From Candidatus Dojkabacteria bacterium (GTDB taxonomy: Bacteria > Patescibacteriota > Dojkabacteria > J137), in contig JAGQLJ010000057.1 in the NCBI GenBank assembly GCA_020429495.1, positions 1 through 8,938 on the forward strand: 8,938 nucleotides of DNA, given 5' to 3'. Shown here in pieces: positions 1 through 6,663 of the stretch. The position numbers and the translations under genes are program-made. Positions within the stretch are counted from its first letter, which is position 1. Each line of letters starts with the position of its first letter. The notes beneath the pieces are model-generated. The model saw only the letters and a list, made by a program, of their open reading frames with translations, searched no databases and was not told the origin of the DNA.

Positions 1-1
1 A

Positions 2-175
2 CAAAAAGAATTATTTGAATCGCATATAAGAATACTTGATAATCATATTGAAAATTTAAATAAGTTTATTAATGAAGCTAAGCCAGAGCTAGAAAAATAT
101 AGAAGCTTAAAAGGAAAGATAAACTGGATAATAAAACCTATTAGACGTATTCAACGAGCTATTACAGGAAAATAA
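2..175 (+). CDS. C-terminal fragment of a coiled-coil protein, probably a glycan-cluster enzyme (5' end outside window)
   Basis: Only the last 57 codons and a TAA stop are present, so the catalytic part is unseen and the function cannot be named. The fragment starts with a heptad-like charged helix (LFESHIRILDNHIENLNKF) and a Glu/Lys-rich stretch. It ends in a strongly basic amphipathic tail, KINWIIKPIRRIQRAITGK. A C-terminal coiled coil followed by a basic tail is common in glycosyltransferases and methyltransferases of polysaccharide clusters, where it can serve for oligomerisation and contact with the inner membrane face. The next gene on this strand starts 63 bases downstream and has the same coil-plus-basic-tail ending. 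The open frame and the match in style make it a real gene end; glycosyltransferase or methyltransferase is inference. Confidence 0.72.
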   Translation, partial: QKELFESHIRILDNHIENLNKFINEAKPELEKYRSLKGKINWIIKPIRRIQRAITGK

Positions 176-184
176 TACATAAGA

Positions 185-203
185 ACTTCAATAATTTTGA
201 AGT
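185..203 (+). terminator. Weak AT-rich hairpin between two + strand genes
   Basis: ACTTCAA and TTGAAGT form a perfect 7-bp stem around a 5-base loop (TAATT), ten bases after the preceding stop codon. The stem is AT-rich and no clean T-run follows at once (a run of five T comes about 20 bases later), so at best it is a weak or partial terminator. The right arm also supplies a possible -35 (TTGAAG, 197-202) with TATATT at 219-224, spacer 16. That would put the transcription start a few bases before the ATG at 239. Both readings are tentative. Confidence 0.25.
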
Positions 204-238
204 GTTACAATATTAAAGTATATTTTTGTATTTGATTT

Positions 239-1153
239 ATGAATAAAAATTGGAAATTTTATAATCCACTATTTGAGTATAAACAAGGTTTAGATGATGT
301 AATGAAGTCTTGGGATGGAGGTAATTTTTTTGAGTATAATTGGGATTTATATCCATCAGTTTTTGATTATAAAGAAGGATTTGAGGACTATAACTTACCC
401 TGGACTGGACACAGTTTTTTTAGTTACGACTTAGTTAGAAATATTCAACCCAAAGTAATTGCTGAGCTTGGAACTTTTAAAGGAACTTCACTTTATACGT
501 TTGCTCAAGCTGCTAAAGATTCTGCGATTGATACAAAAATATTTGCAATTGACTCTTGGGAAGGTGAAGAACAAACAGGAGAATATGGTGAAGAAATTTA
601 TGACTTTGTAAGGAAAATGGTTAGAAAGCATTACCCTGAGCAAGAAATACGATTAATGAAGATGTATTTTAATGAAGCACTAAAAGAATTTGAAGATGGG
701 TCGATAGATATTTTACATATTGATGGACTGCATACCTACGAAGCTGTGAAAGATGATTATGACTCATGGAAAGAGAAGGTAAGCAATGATGGCATTATCT
801 TTTTTCATGATGTTAATGTATCTGATTTTGGCGTTTGGAAAGTATTTGAGGAAGCAGCTAAAGAATATTCTGATGGGATTTCTTTTAAGTTTAAACATAA
901 CTATGGACTTGGTGTAATAATTAAAAATAAAGAAACAATACCTGAGCTACAAGATATGAAATTTAGGGATTTATTTGTGGAAGTATATAAATTTATCGCA
1001 CTTGGGGTTTTAAAAGCAGAAGAAAATTCAGTACTCAGAAAGGAATTAAATAGTCTTCAAGAGAAAGTTGATAAACAAGAAAAACATATTGATTTTCTAA
1101 ATAAATCTTTAGATAGAAAAAGTATAAAACTTATTAAAAAAATATTTCCATAA
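239..1153 (+). CDS. Class I SAM-dependent methyltransferase (Methyltransf_24 type) with N-terminal tandem repeat and C-terminal coiled coil
   Basis: A predicted cytoplasmic O-methyltransferase of 304 residues, probably acting on a sugar of a surface polysaccharide. The Rossmann core runs from about residue 72 to 230. Motif I is ELGTFKGTS (76-84), an acidic residue follows strand 2 (AIDSW, D105), then come LHIDGLHTYEAVKDDYDSW (159-177) and IIFFHDV (186-192). The IDG-H-Y and HDV signatures are typical of Methyltransf_24 proteins in O-antigen and glycan clusters. Residues 8-34 and 38-64 are a diverged tandem repeat with a 30-residue period (F12/F42, Y14/Y44, G17/G47, W25/W55, FF30/FF60). Residues 259-289 form a likely coiled coil, and the tail (294-304) is basic. 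ATG is the only sensible start and has no Shine-Dalgarno sequence. The stop overlaps the next start by one base (TAATG), indicating translational coupling. The substrate is unknown. Confidence 0.9.
   Translation: MNKNWKFYNPLFEYKQGLDDVMKSWDGGNFFEYNWDLYPSVFDYKEGFEDYNLPWTGHSFFSYDLVRNIQPKVIAELGTFKGTSLYTFAQAAKDSAIDTKIFAIDSWEGEEQTGEYGEEIYDFVRKMVRKHYPEQEIRLMKMYFNEALKEFEDGSIDILHIDGLHTYEAVKDDYDSWKEKVSNDGIIFFHDVNVSDFGVWKVFEEAAKEYSDGISFKFKHNYGLGVIIKNKETIPELQDMKFRDLFVEVYKFIALGVLKAEENSVLRKELNSLQEKVDKQEKHIDFLNKSLDRKSIKLIKKIFP
260..430 (+). repeat. Diverged tandem repeat (two 30-codon units) inside the methyltransferase N-terminus
   Basis: Residues 8-34 and 38-64 align without gaps at a period of exactly 30 residues, with 11 identities in 27 positions. 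The shared pattern is Y-x3-F-[ED]-Y-K-x-G-x2-D-x4-W-x-G-x2-FF-x-Y. Conservation centres on aromatic and glycine positions, as expected for an old duplication of a small folded or substrate-binding element rather than low-complexity sequence. The DNA copies have diverged, so it is not a recent duplication. Confidence 0.7.
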
Positions 1154-1782
1154 TGAAAAACGATGAAGTAGTAAATGCATTCCACGACTTTTATTATAAA
1201 AGTGGAGTTTGGGAACAAACAAAATGGATGGGGCACACAATTTATAAATGTCCATTTGATATGTGGATTTATCAAGAAATATTCTTTGAAATTAAACCTG
1301 ACTTGATTATAGAAACTGGTACTTGGCAAGGAGGAAGTGCTTTGTATATGGCGCAACTACTAGACCTAATGAACTCTAATGGCAAGATTATTACAATTGA
1401 TATTGAAGATTTTCCAAATAGACCTCAGCACGATCGAATTACTTACTATAAGGGATCTTCAGTAGCTGAAGAGACTATTGAAATGGTAGCTAATGAAGCA
1501 AAAAAGTCGAAGACTGTTCTAGTTATACTTGATTCTGATCACTCTAAAGACCACGTGCTTAAAGAATTAGAACTTTATAATCAGTTTGTTTCTGACAATA
1601 GTTATCTAATTGTAGAAGATTCTAATGTAAATGGTCACCCAACATATCCTGAATTTGGACCAGGACCAATGGAATCTATTGATGCTTTTTTAGAAAGTAA
1701 TAAAAACTTTAAGGTTGATGAATCAAGAGAAAAGTTCTTTATAACGTTCAACCCAAGAGGTTATCTAAAGAAAATTGCTTAA
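1153..1782 (+). CDS. CmcI / rhamnosyl O-methyltransferase family enzyme
   Basis: A 209-residue SAM-dependent O-methyltransferase of the family that includes CmcI (often called 'cephalosporin hydroxylase family') and rhamnosyl O-methyltransferases of glycolipid and O-antigen clusters. The SAM-binding loop is ETGTWQGGS (54-62). The acidic residue after strand 2 is in TIDIED (81-86). DSDHSKDHV (127-135) and VEDSN (154-158) match the positions of the family's divalent-metal and catalytic acidic residues. GPGPMESIDAFLE (169-181) and the ending REKFFITFNPRGYLKK are highly characteristic, and the length is normal for the family. ATG overlaps the upstream TAA (TAATG), so the two methyltransferases are almost certainly co-translated. 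The TAA stop lies in a TTAA shared with the convergent ABC ATPase stop. The likely role is methylating a sugar hydroxyl on a surface glycan; which sugar and position cannot be read from sequence. Confidence 0.93.
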   Translation: MKNDEVVNAFHDFYYKSGVWEQTKWMGHTIYKCPFDMWIYQEIFFEIKPDLIIETGTWQGGSALYMAQLLDLMNSNGKIITIDIEDFPNRPQHDRITYYKGSSVAEETIEMVANEAKKSKTVLVILDSDHSKDHVLKELELYNQFVSDNSYLIVEDSNVNGHPTYPEFGPGPMESIDAFLESNKNFKVDESREKFFITFNPRGYLKKIA

Positions 1783-2978
1783 TCAAATTTAGTTGGAAGA
1801 ACAACCTCACCAATATCTTTTGAGTTATTTGTAACAGTGATTGTATACATTTGGTGCAAGTAGTCTAGCGGAGTGTTATTAGACATATCGTATGCAGCAA
1901 TTGTTATATCGTAATCATCACTTGGCAAGTATTTTGCTTCAACTTGAAAATTCAATGTTTTATTTTCGCCTTTAGACAACTTTATTTTGTGCTCCCTATT
2001 AAGCGAGTTAGTTCCAAATAATAAAGTTCCATCAGATTTATAGAAAGCAATTCCGAGAGCAAACTGCTCTACTTCTATGTGAGATTCTATATCCACTTTG
2101 ATATGAATCTCATCGTTATCTTTGAAATTGTATGTCTCAGAATTACTATTACCGATTTCTACTTTCTTTACTTGTACTTCTTTAGAGCCCCATCTGTTTT
2201 CGCTCTTTGCTCCTCCTGCAGATGTATCTGTTGGTGAAAGAATTTTTCTATATTCAGCAGTTATTTCATCTGGTTTTCCGATCTTTGCTAGTTTGTGATC
2301 TTCAATTAAAACTGCTCTGTCACAAAATTGTTCTATAGACTCCATTGAATGACTTACATACATTACCGTTTTACCTTGTTTTTTCATTTCATTAAAAATT
2401 TTTAAACACTTTCTTTGAAATGAAATATCTCCTACAGCTAGAATCTCATCGAGCACGTAAATGTCTGCATCAGATTGTATGGCAATTGAAAACGCCAATC
2501 TAACAAGCATTCCGCTAGAATAGTTTTTAACAGGCTCTTCAATAAAATCTTCTAATTCTGCAAACTGCACAATCTCATCAAAAACCTTATTAATATATTT
2601 TTTTGTCATTCCAAGAATTACTCCATTTAGATAGATATTTTCTCTTCCTGTTAAATCCATATTAAAACCAACTCCTAATTCTAAGAATGGAACCAATTTA
2701 CCATTAACTCTAATATCACTTTCTTTATTTTTATCTGGCGCATAAATACCAGATATTATTTTCAATAATGTACTTTTACCACTACCATTTCTTCCAACTA
2801 CTCCAAAGAATTCACCCTTTTTAACCTCAAAAGAAATGTCTTCTAATGCCTTAAAATTCTTGATTTTTCCTTGATTAAATAAAGCAGTAAAGAATTGTCT
2901 TAGTGTATACTTTCTATCTTCATGAATTTTGAAGTTTTTACTTATATTTTTTACTAATACTGCTGTATCTGTTTCCAT
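1779..2978 (-). CDS. wzt: Polysaccharide ABC exporter ATPase with C-terminal glycan-recognition domain (Wzt-like)
   Basis: The ATPase subunit of an O-antigen/teichoic-acid-type exporter that powers flipping of lipid-linked glycan at the cytoplasmic membrane. From the start used here (399 residues): Walker A GRNGSGKST (62-70), ABC signature variant NYSSGM (152-157), Walker B DIYVLDE with catalytic E178, D-loop AVGD, and switch histidine in YVSHSM. After about residue 245 comes a beta-rich domain to the C-terminus (VKKVEIGNSNSETYNF, then FALGIAFYKSDGTLLFGTNS). This matches the Wzt C-terminal domain that reads the end of the polymer in E. coli O8/O9a. An upstream in-frame ATG at 3008 adds 10 residues but overlaps the permease gene by 29 bases. 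I prefer the ATG at 2978, one base after the permease stop, because MET...AVLVKNISKNF is the usual family start. It is coupled to the permease. Confidence 0.95.
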   Translation of the reverse strand: METDTAVLVKNISKNFKIHEDRKYTLRQFFTALFNQGKIKNFKALEDISFEVKKGEFFGVVGRNGSGKSTLLKIISGIYAPDKNKESDIRVNGKLVPFLELGVGFNMDLTGRENIYLNGVILGMTKKYINKVFDEIVQFAELEDFIEEPVKNYSSGMLVRLAFSIAIQSDADIYVLDEILAVGDISFQRKCLKIFNEMKKQGKTVMYVSHSMESIEQFCDRAVLIEDHKLAKIGKPDEITAEYRKILSPTDTSAGGAKSENRWGSKEVQVKKVEIGNSNSETYNFKDNDEIHIKVDIESHIEVEQFALGIAFYKSDGTLLFGTNSLNREHKIKLSKGENKTLNFQVEAKYLPSDDYDITIAAYDMSNNTPLDYLHQMYTITVTNNSKDIGEVVLPTKFD

Positions 2979-2979
2979 A

Positions 2980-3756
2980 TTAAATATATTCTGCTGTCTT
3001 TTTAACATTTACACTAAAGTACTGCCAACCTAGAAAAAGTGTAAATATACCTGCAAGAAAGAATATCAAAAGTAAAAATAAATTTATTGAACCATATACA
3101 CCTATGCTTGCCCTCATTTGGTTCATTAGAAAAGTTAGTGGATTTAGTCTAATTAAATCAGCCACTTTGTCTGGCAAAAAATCATCATCTAAAGAATAGA
3201 AAATTGGAGTTGTATATTGAAGAATAAACATTAATAACTCCATTATATTTTTTAAATCTCTAAATCTAACTGTCAAAATAGATGTAAACAAAGCAATTGC
3301 CCATCCCCAAATAAATAGAATTGATATTACTAGTATAAGCATTAAAAAACCAACAAATGTGATTGGCACATGTGTAAAAAAGGCAATTATATAAATAAGG
3401 ACCAGATTTATAACTAAGTTAATAATTGAACCTATTAAGGCACTCACAATTGCTATCTGTCTATCAAAATTTACTTTTAAAATAATGCTTGCTCTATCAA
3501 GCAACGCTGATTGCCCCAAAAGAAGGAGCTCGTTTATAAATGTAATAAAAATTACACCTGTTAGCAGGTATACAGAATAATTACTAACGCTTGATCTTAC
3601 AATATGGGAAAAGATTACAAACATTACCAAAAACATTGTATACGGCTTTATCAGAACCCATAGGAACCCAAGCACTGAGTTTTGATAACGCATTTTAAAA
3701 CTTGTCTTTACAAATTCTATTATTAGATCAAAAGTATTTCTTTTCATTGAATACAT
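2980..3756 (-). CDS. wzm: Polysaccharide ABC exporter permease (Wzm-like, ABC2 membrane family)
   Basis: The integral membrane subunit pairing with the ATPase encoded immediately downstream. It is 258 residues long, normal for the family. It has the conserved entry motif MRYQNSVLGFLWVLIKP (22-38), six predicted membrane segments (about 29-52, 60-80, 101-127, 133-158, 168-187, 222-245), the cytoplasmic VRFRDLKNI (163-171) and the late motif LNPLTFLMNQMR (204-215). These are hallmarks of Wzm/TagG-type glycan exporters. The start is ambiguous. The first ATG (3756) lies inside a TATAAT that reads as a -10 box, while the ATG at 3747 (MKRNTFDL) sits where transcription from that box would begin. 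The shorter start is therefore attractive and would mean a leaderless mRNA. Neither start has a Shine-Dalgarno sequence. A strong terminator upstream separates this pair from the large surface-protein gene. Confidence 0.94.
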   Translation of the reverse strand: MYSMKRNTFDLIIEFVKTSFKMRYQNSVLGFLWVLIKPYTMFLVMFVIFSHIVRSSVSNYSVYLLTGVIFITFINELLLLGQSALLDRASIILKVNFDRQIAIVSALIGSIINLVINLVLIYIIAFFTHVPITFVGFLMLILVISILFIWGWAIALFTSILTVRFRDLKNIMELLMFILQYTTPIFYSLDDDFLPDKVADLIRLNPLTFLMNQMRASIGVYGSINLFLLLIFFLAGIFTLFLGWQYFSVNVKKTAEYI

Positions 3757-3783
3757 TATACTCGATTAAGCTTCTGCAAAAAA
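3755..3783 (-). promoter_or_regulatory. Possible sigma70 promoter of the wzm-wzt pair, leaderless configuration
   Basis: On the minus strand a perfect TATAAT lies at 3760-3755. The matching -35 at 17-bp spacing is only a T-run (TTTTTT, 3783-3778), which is poor. Seven bases after the -10 comes the ATG at 3747, so the transcript would start at or next to this codon. A promoter is expected here because an intrinsic terminator for the upstream gene sits at 3801-3824. Confidence 0.45.
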
Positions 3784-3794
3784 CTTATTTATAA

Positions 3795-3824
3795 ATAAAA
3801 AAGACCCCTCCGAAGAGGGGTCTT
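3795..3824 (-). terminator. Strong intrinsic terminator with UUCG tetraloop, ending the surface-protein transcript
   Basis: Read on the minus strand, a perfect 10-bp stem (AAGACCCCTC / GAGGGGTCTT, 3824-3815 and 3810-3801) encloses TTCG with the stabilising C-G closing pair. It is followed by T-rich sequence (TTTTATTTAT). It lies about 33 bases past the TAG of the large secreted protein. On the plus strand no T-run follows, so it works in one direction only. Confidence 0.95.
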
Positions 3825-3856
3825 AGTTGAAGTTACGAAATTCTAAATGTTATTAA

Positions 3857-6634
3857 CTATAGAGCTAATACATAGAATACGATTCCTTCAAATCTGTAGA
3901 TATCTCCTAGATCAGCTTCTACATATGCTTTTTCTGCAGCATCAATTGTATAGAAGTGAGCCTGTCTAGCATCTGACCAGAATTGGTACATTGGAACATG
4001 TCCAGTTGTTTCTTCTGCCATTACGCAGTAAGCAACAGCTTCGTATGTCCAGTTTGGATTTGTATCAATTATATAGTCTTTTTCCTCTACAGATGGTGTG
4101 TAGAAGTGAACTCCTACAGTTGGGTTGTAGAATCGGAATAATTCTGTTCCATCAACACAAGCACCGTCTGTGTACTCATAACCTTTGAATACAGCAGCTT
4201 CGTATGACCAGTTAGGGTTACTATCTCGTACATAGTTAGCTTCTGCTGGGTCAGCAGTATAGAAGTGAGCCATAGTTGTTGGGTTCCAGAATCTCCATAC
4301 AGTTCCTGCAGCTCCTGATAGAGGAGTTGTTCCCATAGCAGTGAACTTACTTACATTCAAAGTATCTGCAGTGTCGTTACTTGTTACTGTTACTTCACAG
4401 TTATCAGCAACTAGACCTTCAGGTAAAGCGTTGAATGTAATTGTGTTATTTCCTTTCATTGCATATACATCTGTACTTGCGCAGAATCCATCATAAGTGA
4501 TGTCTCCTCCTGTTGAAGAATAGAATGTGTATGACAATGTTGTTGGATCAACTTCTGTTACTTCAGATAGTTTTGGATCTCCGTCGTCGTCAACAGTGAA
4601 TGGTCCAAATGTTAGGATTGTTCCTGCTCTTCCGTCAGAGTCATAACCTCTAATGTAACAAGTTGCAGCTGCATCGTCCATGTTGTCGAATGTTACTGAA
4701 TTTGCTCCTGCCTTTAGAGGTAGGTCAGATACGTAACCATTTACTTTACATGCACTTGAAGCTAGTACAGTTCCACCTACATCAGTAAAGCTGTATGTTC
4801 CTGATTTATCAGAAGTGAATGTTACTGTTACAGGATTTGTAATAGTTCCTGCAGAGTAAGCAGCATTTTCCAATTTAGGTCCTGCAGCTCCTACTGTGAA
4901 TGTAGGGATATTTACTGTATTGCTGTTGTTTCCAGCAGCATCTTTTAGTCTGAATTTACAGTTACTGTAAACTCCATCATCAATCTCACCAGCAGTGATT
5001 GTGAATGTATTGTATGCATTCGTCAATCCTGGTGTTACGATGTCTTCATTTCCAGATGCACCTTCGTCATCGATAACTGCATCTGTAGCAAAGTCATCCC
5101 ATGCTGTATTAACATCTGCGTCAAAACAGTCTCCTGATAATAGAAGGTCTGGTTCAACGATGTCTGCAGCGTCAACAAATTCATTAGATGTGAATCTGAA
5201 TACAACTGCTGCACCTGAAGCTACAGGTGATACAACTGGTTTAGTAATTGTGATTGATGGTCCTTTACTATCAGAGATAGTAAATTGTGGCATGTTAACA
5301 GTAGCAGTATTTGCAGATGTTGTTCCATCTGTTACTTCTATGTCACATGTATTTGTTCCATCACCATATGTTCCATCAGCTAGACCTGCGTCTGCAGCTT
5401 GAACAATAATAGTATTTACCCCTGGGTGAACAAGATTGTTCTCAGGTGTTAATCCTGTTAGTGCTGCTGAACAAGTTCCTGCACCAGCATCATCAACAAT
5501 TGCCCATGTTCCACCTTCATCTACTGTGAATGTGAATCCTACTGAAGAACCGTTAGCTTGTGTTACAAGCGTAGCAGTTGTTTCTTCAATGTCTGGAGCG
5601 TTTGTATCTGGAGTACCAGTACCTGCACTTGAGTCAGGCAAACTAGTGATAGTAATAGGTGCAGTAGCAATACTTGCTGCTGACACATCTCCTGATCCTG
5701 TTGCAACTCTGTATTCTAGGATACAGTCAGCTGTACCATCAGAATATTTAAGATCATCTAGTGTTAGCATAATCTTATTAATTCCTGGTGTAACAGTGTT
5801 AGGGTATGGGTAACATTCATCAGATGTTGCATCTGCATAAATTTCCCCAGCGTGTGAAACGTTTAGAGATACTACTCTTGTTGCATCATCTGCAAATGTT
5901 GAGTATGTACTTCCTGATGCTGAAGGTAGAGCTACACCAGTTTGAATGATGTAGATTTCACTTGTCAAAATTACTTCAAATGAAGGAATTGACAATGCAT
6001 CACTTTCGTTTCCTGCTTCATCAGTAGCGATAACTTTACAGTCAGAGTATGTTCCGCTTTCAAATGCTCCTTCTAGATCTGCTGATCTTAGAGTTAGAGT
6101 ACTTGCACCTGCTACTGCAGATGTTGCAGAAGAATCACAAGCTCCTTCATAAGTTAGACTATCTGCAGCTTCACTTAGGAAGATTCCTACAGATGGTGTA
6201 CTTGTTGTTGTTGGTGTATCAATAACTGATGTTAGTGATAACTTTGGAGCTGTTGCATCTACTGTGAATGCTGGTACTGCTAAAGCTGTACTGATTTCTC
6301 CTGCCTCGTTGAAGACATAGATGTTACAGTCACCTTCTGCGTACACATTTTCTGGGACATTATTGAATGTCACAGTATTTTCACCTTCTACAGCAACAAT
6401 AGTGTCAGAAACACACTGTCCTCTGTAGATGATGTACCCAGCTTGGTCAGATTCGAATGTCATTGTGATTCCGTCAGGATCCGATGTAACGCTATCACCT
6501 GGGATATCCGCAAACGACAAGCTTGGGGCATCAGCACTAGCTACTTGTGGAGCAACAAATGCAGGGGCGAAAGCCAATGCAAATGTCAACACAAGTGTTA
6601 GCACTGTTGAAAACCTTTTGGATTTAGTAACCAT
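3857..6634 (-). CDS. Large secreted repeat protein: signal peptide, seven Cys-paired Ig-like repeats, three DUF5648 repeats
   Basis: A 925-residue exported protein, probably displayed at or outside the cell surface. Residues 1-34 are a Sec signal peptide: basic KSKR start, hydrophobic core, and signal peptidase I site ASA before D35. From about 36 to 768 come seven beta-sandwich-like repeats of about 80-130 residues. Several end in D-x-AGN-x-S...IPxFTV-type strands, best kept at 204-221 and 564-581. Each repeat holds exactly two cysteines: 74/103, 166/199, 274/304, 388/430, 503/559, 629/659 and 718/746. Residues 778-925 are three copies of the DUF5648 motif (FWNP/FYNP...HFYT...EK...Y...). There is no LPXTG, C-terminal membrane helix or SLH domain, so anchoring is unclear; DUF5648 may do it. 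The ATG start is fixed by the signal peptide. Base composition is GC-richer than the neighbours. Adhesin, coat protein or cell-wall binder are all possible. Confidence 0.92.
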   Translation of the reverse strand: MVTKSKRFSTVLTLVLTFALAFAPAFVAPQVASADAPSLSFADIPGDSVTSDPDGITMTFESDQAGYIIYRGQCVSDTIVAVEGENTVTFNNVPENVYAEGDCNIYVFNEAGEISTALAVPAFTVDATAPKLSLTSVIDTPTTTSTPSVGIFLSEAADSLTYEGACDSSATSAVAGASTLTLRSADLEGAFESGTYSDCKVIATDEAGNESDALSIPSFEVILTSEIYIIQTGVALPSASGSTYSTFADDATRVVSLNVSHAGEIYADATSDECYPYPNTVTPGINKIMLTLDDLKYSDGTADCILEYRVATGSGDVSAASIATAPITITSLPDSSAGTGTPDTNAPDIEETTATLVTQANGSSVGFTFTVDEGGTWAIVDDAGAGTCSAALTGLTPENNLVHPGVNTIIVQAADAGLADGTYGDGTNTCDIEVTDGTTSANTATVNMPQFTISDSKGPSITITKPVVSPVASGAAVVFRFTSNEFVDAADIVEPDLLLSGDCFDADVNTAWDDFATDAVIDDEGASGNEDIVTPGLTNAYNTFTITAGEIDDGVYSNCKFRLKDAAGNNSNTVNIPTFTVGAAGPKLENAAYSAGTITNPVTVTFTSDKSGTYSFTDVGGTVLASSACKVNGYVSDLPLKAGANSVTFDNMDDAAATCYIRGYDSDGRAGTILTFGPFTVDDDGDPKLSEVTEVDPTTLSYTFYSSTGGDITYDGFCASTDVYAMKGNNTITFNALPEGLVADNCEVTVTSNDTADTLNVSKFTAMGTTPLSGAAGTVWRFWNPTTMAHFYTADPAEANYVRDSNPNWSYEAAVFKGYEYTDGACVDGTELFRFYNPTVGVHFYTPSVEEKDYIIDTNPNWTYEAVAYCVMAEETTGHVPMYQFWSDARQAHFYTIDAAEKAYVEADLGDIYRFEGIVFYVLAL
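3860..4303 (-). repeat. Three DUF5648 repeats at the C-terminus of the secreted protein
   Basis: Three units begin at VWRFWNP (779), LFRFYNP (832) and MYQFWSD (882), spaced 53 and 50 residues apart. Each has an HFYT core (790, 843, 893), an acidic [PAS]-x-EK/EA segment and a closing W/R-x-[YF]-E hydrophobic strand. This is the aromatic 'FYN...HFYT' signature of DUF5648, found at the ends of secreted bacterial proteins and of unproven function. The first two units carry one cysteine each in the variable part (826, 870), probably joined to each other. Confidence 0.88.
4325..6529 (-). repeat. Array of seven diverged Ig-like repeats, one cysteine pair each
   Basis: Covers residues 36-770 of the secreted protein. 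The units share a pattern: opening strand (ITMTFESD, VTVTFTSDKSG, LSYTFYSSTGG), Y-x-G-x-C, then G-x-N-T-[IV]-T-F, then D-C-x-[VI] and a final strand ending FTV. Protein-level identity is low, so this is an old, diversified array. Cysteine spacing varies from 28 to 56 residues, longest in the fifth unit (503/559), which has an acidic insertion. Unit boundaries are approximate. Confidence 0.75.
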
Positions 6635-6663
6635 AAGGTAAGTAAAATAAAATATAAAATATT

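Noticed and set aside
196..228. Bacteroidota-type promoter (TTTG, 21 bases, TATTTTTG matching TAnnTTTG) before the first methyltransferase
   Set aside because: A fair match, but such T-rich motifs arise easily in AT-rich DNA, and the best promoter in the window is canonical TTGACA-17-TATATT. I do not use it to assign the organism.
1057..1356. Minus-strand 99-codon frame rich in Phe/Ile
   Set aside because: It is antisense to the junction of two well-supported methyltransferases; its composition is what reverse-read A-rich DNA gives.
2979..3008. Longer Wzt starting MLKRQQNIF at 3008
   Set aside because: It would overlap the permease gene by 29 bases and add residues not typical of the family; the ATG at 2978 begins exactly where Wzt proteins usually do.
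3785..3798. Palindrome TTATTTATAAATAA between the terminator and the wzm promoter
   Set aside because: Perfect but pure A/T; it overlaps the terminator's T-rich tail and is not more than chance in this composition.
3991..4188. Short plus-strand frame, and a similar one at 6429-6641
   Set aside because: Antisense to the DUF5648 and signal-peptide coding regions; no protein features and no upstream signal.
4995..5813. Two plus-strand open frames of 125-135 codons (4995-5402, 5436-5813)
   Set aside because: They lie fully antisense to the secreted repeat protein, are Ser/Val/Ala-rich mirror images of its Thr/Asp-rich codons, and have no domain, promoter or conserved motif.
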